Shown one piece after another: positions 32,370 through 39,935 of a stretch of DNA of 64,000 nucleotides. The translations under genes and the position numbers were made by a program. The first letter of the stretch is position 1. Each line of letters begins with the position of its first letter. Source of the stretch: Anaerocolumna chitinilytica. Its GTDB lineage: Bacteria > Bacillota > Clostridia > Lachnospirales > Lachnospiraceae. Below the pieces are notes generated by a model that saw only the letters and a program-made list of their open reading frames with translations, searched no databases and had not been told where the DNA came from. Location of the stretch: the NCBI RefSeq assembly GCF_014218355.1, contig NZ_AP023368.1, forward strand, positions 5,271,501-5,335,500, read 5' to 3'.

Positions 32370-33218
32370 TCAATTCCTCCTTAATCCATTAATCAAATTC
32401 ACATTGTCGTTGTCCGCTATGTAATCCCTTACTGATTCTTCCGGGAAATGAAGAATAAATGTCTTTTCCTTTACTCGGCTTTTTATTCTGTCCTCATACG
32501 GAAGATCCTGTTGAGAATAATTACTGGTGTATATTGTGATTTTATTATTGTTGTATCTCTCGTTAATGATGTTGTAGAAGTTTTCATTGACAAAATCAGA
32601 TATCTTCTCTATTCCAAAATCATCAATTATCAATACTTCCGCGGTGCATAAGGCTGATATCAATTCTGACTGTGTGCATGACCTAGTCTCTTTATCAAAT
32701 GTGTTTTTTATCTCCTGCACAATCTTACTTGATGTAGCAAACTTTACCCGGGTATCATGATTTTTCATTAATTCATTCGCAATACTGGCAGCCATTCTTG
32801 TTTTGCCGCTTCCCTTTACATCGCTGTATATGTACAACCCTTTTCCTGTAGCCTTGTGGCTCTCTATTTGCTCCAAATACAGCCTAATAGCTTTTAAGAG
32901 TATATTAATATCCCTACGGCTATTATCTTGCCTGTATATGTCATTATGAAAGTTTTCTAACATCATTCCTTTGAATGCATCCGGTATATTTGCAAAAGTG
33001 ATTCTTTTGCTTTCAACCTTTTTCTTTCTGCATACACATTCTTTTGCCATATCAGTTCCGTTCTGTGCCGTTGTCCAGATAAATCCGTTTTCATCACATC
33101 CGTAAGGGCATTTATTCGATTCCGGCTTCGGCTGCAAGCTCGTTAAGTGACTTTTCTCCAACTCTTGGAGTAGTTGTTCGAACTCCGTCACCGGGACCTG
33201 GTTTTCTATATCCGACAT
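32370..33218 (-). CDS. DnaC/IstB-like helicase loader ATPase
   Basis: 282 aa. A zinc-binding N-terminal segment (CPYGCDENGFIW ... ECVCRKKK) precedes the AAA+ core: Walker A DVKGSGKT near residue 134, Walker B LIIDDFG, sensor-1 TIYTSNYS and a C-terminal Arg finger region (DRIKSRVKEK). It would load the host replicative helicase at the phage origin. ATG at 33218 has AGGGGGTG at four bases and starts inside the 3' end of the replisome organizer gene, overlapping it by 107 bp in another frame. Confidence 0.9.
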   Translation of the reverse strand: MSDIENQVPVTEFEQLLQELEKSHLTSLQPKPESNKCPYGCDENGFIWTTAQNGTDMAKECVCRKKKVESKRITFANIPDAFKGMMLENFHNDIYRQDNSRRDINILLKAIRLYLEQIESHKATGKGLYIYSDVKGSGKTRMAASIANELMKNHDTRVKFATSSKIVQEIKNTFDKETRSCTQSELISALCTAEVLIIDDFGIEKISDFVNENFYNIINERYNNNKITIYTSNYSQQDLPYEDRIKSRVKEKTFILHFPEESVRDYIADNDNVNLINGLRRN

Positions 33219-33897
33219 TCTGCACCCCCTTACTATCTTTCTCCCAATTACGAACAGCAGCTTTCCAGTCTTTCATTTTGTTTTTTCCTACCATCCAGCC
33301 TTTAGAAGAATAAAAATCAAAGAATCTTTCCGGGTCTACCCTGTTATTACGTTCAATGCAATATGATTTAATTTCTTCTGGTGTAGGTGGAGTGAAACGA
33401 CTACTATTCTTTTTATTATCTTTATCTATATATATATCTTTCTCTATATCTATCTCTATACTCTTACTTGGACATGTTGGACTTGCTTCGGACATTTCTA
33501 GGACATTGTTAGGACATTGTCCTATTTTTGACCTAGTTTTCCTTTTTTGCTCTGCCCAATAGGTTTCACTGCCTATCAATTTTTCTATCTCAGCCATAAA
33601 TATTGTCTGATCTGAAAGTATTTCTATCATTTTTAGCTCTGTAAATACCTTCATGGCCGAACGAACAATATCAATATTAGTGTTAGTGATAGTAGAAAGC
33701 ATCTGCTCGTTGTATGGAATCGTATCCGAGAATCTTAGTTCTCCTATATGGTCTACGCTCTCAACAAGCAATTTGAGATAGAATAATACGTAATCCTTAC
33801 CGTTAGGCATGTTCTCAATTATCTGTATATCATGCCGTTTAAAAAAATCTTTCTTAAGACGAAGCCAGTAATACTTTTTATCTTTTTCATCCAACAT
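33112..33897 (-). CDS. Phage replisome organizer (initiator)
   Basis: 261 aa. The N-terminal ~125 residues form the Phage_rep_org_N winged-helix domain (YWLRLKKDFFKRHDIQIIE; DYVLFYLKLLVESVDHIGELRF). An Asp/Ile/Lys-rich linker (IEIDIEKDIYIDKDNKK) follows, then a C-terminal domain (TPPTPEEIKSYCIERNNRVDPERFFDFYSSKGW, in blocks) that usually contacts the helicase loader. It binds iterons within its own gene in related phages. The linker DNA contains such repeats (see 33425-33520). Confidence 0.9.
   Translation of the reverse strand: MLDEKDKKYYWLRLKKDFFKRHDIQIIENMPNGKDYVLFYLKLLVESVDHIGELRFSDTIPYNEQMLSTITNTNIDIVRSAMKVFTELKMIEILSDQTIFMAEIEKLIGSETYWAEQKRKTRSKIGQCPNNVLEMSEASPTCPSKSIEIDIEKDIYIDKDNKKNSSRFTPPTPEEIKSYCIERNNRVDPERFFDFYSSKGWMVGKNKMKDWKAAVRNWEKDSKGVQNVGYRKPGPGDGVRTTTPRVGEKSLNELAAEAGIE
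33425..33520. other. Putative phage replication origin: iterons and AT-rich zone
   Basis: GGACAT or a variant begins at 33470, 33479, 33490, 33501 and 33512, the last four exactly 11 bp apart; TAGGACATTGT stands twice in perfect tandem (33499-33509, 33510-33520). An 11-bp period is not a multiple of three, so DNA-level constraint within the coding sequence is likely. Adjacent 33425-33465 is a run of TATCT/TATA elements suited to melting. Confidence 0.65.
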
Positions 33898-34317
33898 CTA
33901 ATCACCAACCTCTTCAATATCAACATTCACACAGGCAAAAGGCTTATAAAACTTTCTTACTTCAAGTGTTACAACCTGTGTATCATCCTTATATGCAATT
34001 CCGTTTAATGCATCAAGGACAACTTTTGCTATATTATCAATATCAGGCTTTTTAGTCGGCCTTATTTTGTCGGTTAGCATCTCTATTCTTTTAGATTTTG
34101 ATGTGCTTTTTGCTGGTTCAAAGCAAGCCTTGATATATACTCTTAAAGGCTTATCAGATATGTAATTAGTATTTTTCTGGTAACATAATTTTATAAGATT
34201 TTCATATAACACAGTTTTTTCTGGGGTAATACTTGCCATGCGTCCTGATTTATTATTAAAAAATGTCCTGGCTCTTGCTTTCCCTTGTGGAGGTCCAGGT
34301 ATTTCAAAAGATATCAT
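33898..34317 (-). CDS. RusA-like Holliday junction resolvase
   Basis: 139 aa from the ATG at 34317 (AAAGGAG five bases upstream). RusA signature: PGPPQGKARAR at the N-terminus and KPDIDNIAKVVLDALNGIAYKDD with the catalytic acidic residues (D in PDID, DDTQV). Resolves branched recombination intermediates by symmetrical cutting. Fits beside the recombination genes. Confidence 0.9.
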   Translation of the reverse strand: MISFEIPGPPQGKARARTFFNNKSGRMASITPEKTVLYENLIKLCYQKNTNYISDKPLRVYIKACFEPAKSTSKSKRIEMLTDKIRPTKKPDIDNIAKVVLDALNGIAYKDDTQVVTLEVRKFYKPFACVNVDIEEVGD

Positions 34318-34460
34318 TAATTCTCCTTTCCCCGGAGGGCCAGGCTCAGCCCACCGGATAAAGAGGTCAGCAATATAAGATCGTGACATGCTATACATTA
34401 TTGACCTACAAGTAAGTGCTTAATTAAACGGCACTGATTAATTAGTTTCTATGTATAGGG

Positions 34461-35093
34461 TTAAGCATTATACTTAATTCCGTATACTTTGTATTTTTCT
34501 TCGAACCTGTCGCGGCCTATCGTGTGTGCTTCGGTGTGATGTGTCCTGCAAAGGCATATCTTGCGATTTTCGGTATCGTCATAGACTTTCCTGTCCTGTC
34601 CCATACCTATCGCATCCCAGTGGTGTATTTCGCCTTTTAAACCGCATACAGCGCATTTACTATTCTTAAGGCAAGCATATAATATATGGTTAATATCATC
34701 CGTTCTGTTGATTGCCAAGTCGGTTAAAATAACACCGTTTTCAATTGCATAATCCAATATGGTGTTTATAAATTCTCTGGCTCTATCAACGCTGCAATTT
34801 GATAGGCTAAAATAATCACAACCGGTTCTCGAGATATGCAGGTACTTAAGCCATTCTTTTAATTCTTCAGGGAGATAACCGGTATGAATTGATATGTCAG
34901 CCATAGTTGCATATGCTTTTTTGCGCTGTTCCGCGGTGATAAGTCTACCATCATCAAGCCATACACCGCACTGTCGAATGTTCTTTGATTCTATAGTCTC
35001 TTGAAGATTTCGTTTAGGTATAAAGATGTTAAAATAGGTTCCGTCCTGTGATACTTTATAAGCTTTAATATTTGCCAGCTCATACATTCGCAT
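34461..35093 (-). CDS. HNHc-like nuclease (DUF968-type)
   Basis: 210 aa. N-terminal beta region plus helical middle (EELKEWLKYLH; CSVDRAREFINTILDYA), then a C-terminal HNH block: CAVCGLKGEIHHWDAIGMG, KICLCRTHHTEAHTIG. Cys and His ligands plus HHWD suggest an active HNH metal site. Such proteins stand in phage recombination modules as putative recombination endonucleases. Preceded directly by the Rad52-like gene (1-bp overlap). Confidence 0.8.
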   Translation of the reverse strand: MRMYELANIKAYKVSQDGTYFNIFIPKRNLQETIESKNIRQCGVWLDDGRLITAEQRKKAYATMADISIHTGYLPEELKEWLKYLHISRTGCDYFSLSNCSVDRAREFINTILDYAIENGVILTDLAINRTDDINHILYACLKNSKCAVCGLKGEIHHWDAIGMGQDRKVYDDTENRKICLCRTHHTEAHTIGRDRFEEKYKVYGIKYNA

Positions 35094-35623
35094 CAGCCTT
35101 TCTTTCTGCAGTCAAACATAAAAACATTCTTTTTTGTTTTTGAATCATTTATTGCTAAAGCTTCAATGTTTTTCGCATCATCGTAAAAAATCTGGGATAC
35201 ATAAAAATTATCCTTGCATGTATATTTCTTTTTTCCTTGAAATTCCGATGATGTTATATTACATTTATCTGAAGATATCCATATAAATGGAGCCGTGTAC
35301 AACTCTCTTCCAATACCCCAATTAAAACAAGCCCTCTTAAATGAATCAGATGCAAGTCCTTTTTCTTTTTCTGTAAAGCTTTCTGTGCCGGTGTCTTCTT
35401 TGCTTATCCATTGAGATTTTTCATTGTCCCATATAGATACAATACAATTTGCGTTATCCCTGGTATGATCTCTTTTCCAATTGTAAGAACCTACGGTTTC
35501 ATCCAAAATATTCATGTCGCATCTTGCATCTTTGTAAAGCAGTAATGATATACCTTTTTCTGTAACTGTAGCTATTCTTACATCAATTTCACTAGCCATT
35601 AATGTTCTAAAAACCAATCCCAT
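35093..35623 (-). CDS. Rad52/Sak-like single-strand annealing protein (putative)
   Basis: 176 aa. Blocks LLLYKDARCDMNILDETVGSYNWKR, TGTESFTEKEKGLASDSFKRACFNWGIGRELY are shared by a family of Clostridia-phage proteins distantly related to Rad52/Sak annealers. No separate ssDNA-binding protein was seen nearby. Its location between the HD-domain and HNHc genes agrees with a recombination role. The family link is from memory and moderate. Confidence 0.6.
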   Translation of the reverse strand: MGLVFRTLMASEIDVRIATVTEKGISLLLYKDARCDMNILDETVGSYNWKRDHTRDNANCIVSIWDNEKSQWISKEDTGTESFTEKEKGLASDSFKRACFNWGIGRELYTAPFIWISSDKCNITSSEFQGKKKYTCKDNFYVSQIFYDDAKNIEALAINDSKTKKNVFMFDCRKKG

Positions 35624-36198
35624 TATTCCTCTACCTCCTCATTTGATTTTTCAACCACGCGGCTGCACCACATATCAGCAAAATGCAGTAAAAGATAAAG
35701 CGGAGTTTCTTTTCCTTGAAGAGTATATTTAAATTCTCCATACATACCATTGTGCATTAGAATTGCCCAGTTCTCTTCTTCTGTTAGCTGAATAAATTGT
35801 GATGCTATATGTATGCTACGGACTTCGTGCGGAACGCTGAGTAATAAAGGATTTGTAACATATGGTTTATTTTCAGATTGTTTAAATCCGCCCTTTCTAT
35901 CAGATATCATATTTTCTACATAATTAGGCTTACCGTATTGTCCGGCCTTTCCTAAATCATGAAGTAATGAAGTAATGACAATACTATTAAAATCTATTTT
36001 GCTATTTGTTGCCTTCCAAAAGCAGCACATATACTCAAATACATTTAGGCTGTGTTCTGCAAGTCCACCTTCTTTTGAAAGATGGTGCTGTCCGCTGCAT
36101 GGCGATGTAAAGTATCCGTTAATTTTCATCCAGTTAATTAGTTTTTCAATTCCAGGTATATTGGTATTGTTAAGTAATGAAATTATTGTTTCTTCCAC
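35623..36198 (-). CDS. HD-domain phosphohydrolase-like protein
   Basis: 191 aa, GTG start with AGGAGG upstream. The HD motif is intact: GGLAEHSLNVFEYM, SLLHDLGKAGQYG, HNGMYGEFKYT and FADMWCS. It resembles the HD half of YhaM-type nucleases but lacks the OB domain. Substrate unknown; nucleotides are a possibility. Confidence 0.75.
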   Translation of the reverse strand: MEETIISLLNNTNIPGIEKLINWMKINGYFTSPCSGQHHLSKEGGLAEHSLNVFEYMCCFWKATNSKIDFNSIVITSLLHDLGKAGQYGKPNYVENMISDRKGGFKQSENKPYVTNPLLLSVPHEVRSIHIASQFIQLTEEENWAILMHNGMYGEFKYTLQGKETPLYLLLHFADMWCSRVVEKSNEEVEE

Positions 36199-36359
36199 GG
36201 TTTCTTTCCTCCTAATTCAATATAAGTTTGTGGGTCATAATAAAACGGTAAATCCTTTGGGTTTATATCTTCTTCTTGCTCCAATCTCTTCCGCCTGCGC
36301 TCCTGCCTGTCAATTTCAGATTCGTAGGATTCAAAGTCGCTGTAATTATCCGGTATCAT
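36183..36359 (-). CDS. Small charged phage protein, 58 aa
   Basis: ATG at 36359 with AGGAG eight bases upstream; overlaps both neighbours. MIPDNYSDFESYESEIDRQE followed by an Arg/Lys/Glu helix and PFYYDPQTYIELGGK. Unknown function. Confidence 0.6.
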   Translation of the reverse strand: MIPDNYSDFESYESEIDRQERRRKRLEQEEDINPKDLPFYYDPQTYIELGGKKPWKKQ

Positions 36360-36565
36360 GCAATCAGCTCCTTTAAATACCTCTCTATCTCGTCAAGGCC
36401 AGTATAACCAAACTTGGGATAAGTGGAGATATGTATAATAATTCTGTAAGTGACGGGTTCCTGATGGTATAGGTCAACAACATCACCGTTGTAGCTTATG
36501 GATGTAATAAACCCTTTTTCACGAGCTTCTTTGCAAAGGTTAAAAACTGATAATAATTTTTCCAT
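36356..36565 (-). CDS. Small phage protein, 69 aa
   Basis: Starts MEKLLSVFNLCKEAREKG, then a beta hairpin (FITSISYNGDVVDLYH; TYRIIIHIST) and helix (GLDEIERYLKELI). Alpha-beta fold of unknown family. Tightly packed in the early operon. Confidence 0.55.
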   Translation of the reverse strand: MEKLLSVFNLCKEAREKGFITSISYNGDVVDLYHQEPVTYRIIIHISTYPKFGYTGLDEIERYLKELIA

Positions 36566-36582
36566 ACTGAAACCTCTCTTTC

Positions 36583-37077
36583 TTAACTATTTGAATGTTC
36601 GGAGTTGTAATCCTCTATGATTTTATAAAACTCAGAAGCTTTAATCTCTTCCATACAGCTATGTAATTCAAAAGATCCATTAGCACTTATGGAGCCGTAC
36701 AATACATCACCGATATTAAATAATCGTTCAGTAAAATGACCATATACGTGTACAAGTCCGAAATAAGTGGGTTTATGCGCTGGCCTAATATCGCTCATTG
36801 TTGCCGTCCAAGCTTTGCCTACTTCCGAACGTACTTTGAACTGTCTCAGACCTCCGTCTCCGTATTCTTGTGTAAAATCTTCGCGGAACTTGTCTTTATC
36901 CCTCTCTGTAGGAACAATAAGGAGATATTTTTTATAAGGGATGAACCTGCTTGCTTCTATGTTATGCTTATCCGCAAATTCGTTAAAAATCTCTGCATTT
37001 CTCTTGTAATCATCCAGATATTGAAAGTAGTCTTTATACAACTCACTTTCTTTCTTAATTGTAAAGAATTTTTCCAC
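36583..37077 (-). CDS. Phage protein of unknown function, 164 aa
   Basis: GTG start (AGAGGAT upstream). Helical N-terminus with an SYKDYFQYLDDYK-like pattern, a strand FIPYKKYLLIVPTE, and a HVYGHF segment; no recognisable catalytic motif. Between the small phage proteins and the early membrane peptide gene. Confidence 0.6.
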   Translation of the reverse strand: MEKFFTIKKESELYKDYFQYLDDYKRNAEIFNEFADKHNIEASRFIPYKKYLLIVPTERDKDKFREDFTQEYGDGGLRQFKVRSEVGKAWTATMSDIRPAHKPTYFGLVHVYGHFTERLFNIGDVLYGSISANGSFELHSCMEEIKASEFYKIIEDYNSEHSNS

Positions 37078-37101
37078 TTGACAAATCCTCTCTTTCTGTT
37101 A

Positions 37102-37350
37102 TTATTTCAATAGATTATTTTTATTAGTTTTCGACCGGCTGTGAGTATTGCGAGTACTTACAGCCTCTTTAATTAGTTGCAGGATGCAGATAGTGATTAA
37201 TAATACGATTTCATATGTAAAGAACTGAGAAATTGTGATTTTATCGAAATACAAACTATCAACTTGTCCATACATTGCAGCTCCTAATATGACTTGGATT
37301 AGTGCAAGAATTAGCTTATAGAATTTCAATAAATGACGATGGGCTACCAT
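37102..37350 (-). CDS. Small membrane protein, 82 aa
   Basis: Start at ATG 37350 (GAGGTGG six bases upstream), not the longer frame. Two hydrophobic helices at about residues 9-27 (KLILALIQVILGAAMYG) and 45-62 (YEIVLLITICILQLI), basic Lys/Asn-rich tail. Overlaps the preceding gene by 35 bp. Could be a superinfection-exclusion or membrane-anchored regulatory protein; unproven. Confidence 0.6.
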   Translation of the reverse strand: MVAHRHLLKFYKLILALIQVILGAAMYGQVDSLYFDKITISQFFTYEIVLLITICILQLIKEAVSTRNTHSRSKTNKNNLLK

Positions 37351-37534
37351 CAATAACCACCTCAATTTCATTAGCCGACATAGATTCTGCCATATGAGCG
37401 ACTTCTTCAAATCCATCATATGAAGCGCTGGAAAGTGAATTTCCTATTTCTTCTCCCTCTTCCATGGTTTCTACATCTAAGATTATTTCATGCCTGTATA
37501 CCAATGTTTCTTCTACGCTGATTGTATATTTCAC
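37316..37534 (-). CDS. Small acidic phage protein, 72 aa
   Basis: MKYTISVEETLVYRHEIILDVETMEEGEEIG: a beta-rich start then acidic helix. Resembles 'DpnD/PcfM-like' small proteins only in general pattern, so no family is claimed. Start codon preceded by AGGAGGAAT. Confidence 0.55.
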   Translation of the reverse strand: MKYTISVEETLVYRHEIILDVETMEEGEEIGNSLSSASYDGFEEVAHMAESMSANEIEVVIDGSPSSFIEIL

Positions 37535-37536
37535 TG

Positions 37537-37767
37537 TTATTCCTCCTCTACTAATTCAAATTTAGTTGCAAAGCAATCATCTATAGCTGAATGGTTAAAA
37601 AATTTATGTATTTCATCAAGATTTTGAAAATTACTTTCCCAAATGTATCCTTCAAAATCTCTTAATGTACCATTTACTACATAAAGAATGGTTCCTGGAA
37701 CACCAAATGTTGATTCACTTTCTGCACCGATATTCTCCACTACTCTGATTTTGAAATTACCTCCCAT
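37537..37767 (-). CDS. Small phage protein, 76 aa
   Basis: MGGNFKIRVVENIGAESESTFGV, then GTILYVVNGTLRDFEGYIWE and FNHSAIDDCFATKFELV. Soluble beta-rich protein. Two bases separate it from the next gene; SD AGGAGGAAT upstream at 37768 onwards. Unknown. Confidence 0.55.
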   Translation of the reverse strand: MGGNFKIRVVENIGAESESTFGVPGTILYVVNGTLRDFEGYIWESNFQNLDEIHKFFNHSAIDDCFATKFELVEEE

Positions 37768-37776
37768 GATTCCTCC

Positions 37777-37842
37777 TTAATTTTTGTTCTCCACAACTTT
37801 TATTTTGTATCCAAGCTCTTTTTGTATTTCTTCAATTGTCAT
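37777..37842 (-). CDS. Possible 21-aa peptide ORF
   Basis: MTIEEIQKELGYKIKVVENKN, overlapping the stop of the previous gene by one base. A recognisable ribosome site is missing, so coding is uncertain; the sequence is helix-forming and fits the compact layout. Confidence 0.3.
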   Translation of the reverse strand: MTIEEIQKELGYKIKVVENKN

Positions 37843-38124
37843 TTATTTTATAGATTCTCTTTTCCATAACAACATACCTTTTTCTGAAAGGATTAATAAA
37901 TTTCGCATGCCTGGCTTATCATACACAAAACAAATATCGTAATTGCTATCATTATAACTTTTAAGGCTATCATCATATCCATCACCAACAACAAAACCAT
38001 TCGAATTAGCAAAGACAATGTCTTGATGTTCATATAAATTTGTATCGCAATCCTTGATAACTATATAAGTACGATTATTTTTAAGCTGTACTCTGTATCC
38101 TGTTTTTAAATCTGCCTTAGTCAT
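37843..38124 (-). CDS. Small phage protein, 93 aa
   Basis: MTKADLKTGYRVQLKNNRTYIVIKD opens like a small beta-barrel, then GDGYDDSLKSYNDSNYDICFVYDKPG. This kind of protein is common in phage early regions without assigned role. Follows the antirepressor gene by 33 bp. Confidence 0.65.
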   Translation of the reverse strand: MTKADLKTGYRVQLKNNRTYIVIKDCDTNLYEHQDIVFANSNGFVVGDGYDDSLKSYNDSNYDICFVYDKPGMRNLLILSEKGMLLWKRESIK

Positions 38125-38157
38125 TTTCTCTCCTTCTCTATGCGATATCGCTTATAT

Positions 38158-39093
38158 TTACTTGGTTATTGGTTTCCTGTTACTAAGAAACTTATTAATA
38201 AAATACTGCTGGCCTTTACCGGTTACTTTTGTAGTCTTGCTTACCGTTACATGTCCATCCGAATGAACTATAGCTGTCTCTTTTACAACGAATAATTCTA
38301 ATTCCATACTTCTTTGAGTAGGCATGTTATAATCAGTTCCTTGCCGCTTGATTAAGTAACCATTCTCACGCATCCATGCAAATAATCTTTTTTCACCAAT
38401 ATCAATGCCATTTTGCTTTATGATTTTTGCAAGTTCTCCGATAAGTATTGATTTGTCAGATATCATAACTGCGTTTGCAAAAACTACTTTAGGCTTGTCC
38501 TCTTCCTGCTTAATAAGAAGTTTTGTGTTAACCTCTCTTAATGATGCTATCTGTCTGTCTGCGATTTTCATTGCACGGGCCATGATCTGTTCTGGTGTAT
38601 TCCATGCTTTTTCTAATTCAATAAAATATGTACGGCACTGCTTACCTTTTTCTGTGCGCTGAAGCATGCAAATTTCTTTTGCAGCATCAATAGTTAGGTG
38701 ATAATCAAGTAATTCTTGATGGTTTTGGGGGTGTACCATTTGGTACGGGGTATAATCTTTTCCTTCTTCAAATCCATATCCGGTCATTCGTTCGAACCAT
38801 TTTGAAAATCTCTCTTCTAAGTCAAGAGTTTCATAAAGTTCTCTGGCAGATACTGTAGGATTATCTGTGTCGTAATTAATTGATATGAGTTCATTCAATT
38901 GCTTTTCATCTTTAATAAGAGTAATGTCACGGTGAGAAATAAAATACTCTCCATTTTCATTACGTGCTGCATCCACATCTAATTCGCTAACGGATGTAAT
39001 TGTTACAATTTCACCCAGTAAAAACTTATGATTAGTTGTATTAGCCGTGATTCTAGCTTTGTCTCCTATTTTATATAATTCATGGTTATACAA
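38158..39093 (-). CDS. Phage antirepressor, AntA/AntB plus KilAC
   Basis: 311 aa. TTG start at 39093 behind an AAGGAGGACAAGCA site. Residues ~1-60 are an extra N-terminal beta domain (YKIGDKARITANTTN). Residues ~68-150 form AntA (NYDTDNPTVSARELYETLDLEERFSKWFERM; DYHLTIDAAKEICMLQRTEKG), and the C-terminal ~120 residues form KilAC (IGELAKIIKQNGIDIGEKRLFAWMRENGYLIKR). Antirepressors of this type inactivate or bypass the lysogenic repressor. Follows three tiny membrane ORFs with the same ribosome site. Confidence 0.9.
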   Translation of the reverse strand: MYNHELYKIGDKARITANTTNHKFLLGEIVTITSVSELDVDAARNENGEYFISHRDITLIKDEKQLNELISINYDTDNPTVSARELYETLDLEERFSKWFERMTGYGFEEGKDYTPYQMVHPQNHQELLDYHLTIDAAKEICMLQRTEKGKQCRTYFIELEKAWNTPEQIMARAMKIADRQIASLREVNTKLLIKQEEDKPKVVFANAVMISDKSILIGELAKIIKQNGIDIGEKRLFAWMRENGYLIKRQGTDYNMPTQRSMELELFVVKETAIVHSDGHVTVSKTTKVTGKGQQYFINKFLSNRKPITK

Positions 39094-39105
39094 TGCTTGT
39101 CCTCC

Positions 39106-39192
39106 TTATTTGAATAAATATAGGAACTTCCATACTACAGCTCCAGATACAATGATTAAGACACAAATTACTAATGCATCTGATAAATTCAA
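39106..39192 (-). CDS. Tiny membrane peptide ORF, 28 aa
   Basis: TTG start with AAGGAGGACAAATTA. MNLSDALVICVLIIVSGAVV is one hydrophobic span, followed by WKFLYLFK. The stop codon merges with the ribosome site of the antirepressor gene. One of three similar ORFs in a row. Confidence 0.6.
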   Translation of the reverse strand: MNLSDALVICVLIIVSGAVVWKFLYLFK

Positions 39193-39205
39193 TAATTTGT
39201 CCTCC

Positions 39206-39292
39206 TTATTTTTCTTTCTTTTTGCTTATTGTGGATAAATACGCTATGGTTAAGCATATTATCAATGTTACAAGTACTGGTGTTGTAAACAT
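39206..39292 (-). CDS. Tiny membrane peptide ORF, 28 aa
   Basis: ATG start with AAGGAGGACAAGC directly before it. MFTTPVLVTLIICLTIAYLS then TISKKKEK: one membrane span and a basic tail. Middle member of the tiny-ORF row. Confidence 0.6.
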   Translation of the reverse strand: MFTTPVLVTLIICLTIAYLSTISKKKEK

Positions 39293-39303
39293 GCTTGTCC
39301 TCC

Positions 39304-39414
39304 TTATAATAATTTTAGTATTAAATTAACAACTACCAATCCGGTTAATAATCCAGCACCAAGTACAAATGCTTGTAGGAAAATTTCTAAATATTCTTTG
39401 GCTTTCTTTTTCAC
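39304..39414 (-). CDS. Tiny membrane peptide ORF, 36 aa
   Basis: GTG start with AAGGAGGACAGGCA. MKKKAKEYLEIFLQAFVLGA then GLLTGLVVVNLILKLL: basic start and a long hydrophobic span. First member of the row. Confidence 0.6.
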   Translation of the reverse strand: MKKKAKEYLEIFLQAFVLGAGLLTGLVVVNLILKLL

Positions 39415-39502
39415 TGCCTGTCCTCCTTATGGAATATTTTGTTATATTGTGGTACAATCTCCTTACAGGCTGCCGGGCCTAGTACAAATGAAAGGAGACA
39501 CT

Positions 39503-39694
39503 ATGACTACTAAAGAACTAGATAAATTACTTAATGATTCATTAATTGCTTATTCAAGTGAGATTCGTTCTTGCTACAAAGAAGGTGGTAAAGAACCTGT
39601 TAACGAAGGAGATATAGTTGAATTAGCCAGACAAACTTTCTATACAATGGATGAATTTAGAAAGAATATCATTAAATACCTTGAATCAAAGTAA
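39503..39694 (+). CDS. Plus-strand small protein, 63 aa
   Basis: Start at ATG 39503 (AAAGGAG five bases upstream). MTTKELDKLLNDSLIAYSSE ... GDIVELARQTFYTMDEFRKN is helical and acidic, no motif recognised. An extended -10 (TGGTACAAT) lies about 40 bp upstream. Against operon direction, so it may be expressed in the lysogen. Ends exactly where a minus gene ends (39694/39695). Confidence 0.55.
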   Translation: MTTKELDKLLNDSLIAYSSEIRSCYKEGGKEPVNEGDIVELARQTFYTMDEFRKNIIKYLESK

Positions 39695-39853
39695 TTACAT
39701 TCCAGTCGGCTTACGGATTCCATTTCGTTCAACCATTTTTGCTAATCCCTGTAAGTCGACTTCTCCATTCGAAAATGTAGTAGCGGTTGATTTCTTCTCC
39801 AGTTCATTTACCCTAAAAACTAATGCCTGCCATCTTTTCTTTGATATGAACAT
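39695..39853 (-). CDS. Small protein, 52 aa
   Basis: ATG at 39853 with AGGAGG seven bases upstream. MFISKKRWQALVFRVNELEK is a coiled-coil-like helix; then GEVDLQGLAKMVERNGIRKP. Tail-to-tail with the preceding plus gene with no gap. Unknown function. Confidence 0.6.
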   Translation of the reverse strand: MFISKKRWQALVFRVNELEKKSTATTFSNGEVDLQGLAKMVERNGIRKPTGM

Positions 39854-39935
39854 CTGATTTCCTCCTTTCTCTTTAATGGGTTAGTTGATATGTAGTCATT
39901 TCTATTATGTGGAATGTTAAATATTTTATATTTTC

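Noticed and set aside
33425..33465. Simple low-complexity repeat without meaning
   Set aside because: It borders the 11-bp iterons within an initiator gene, so an unwinding element is the better reading.
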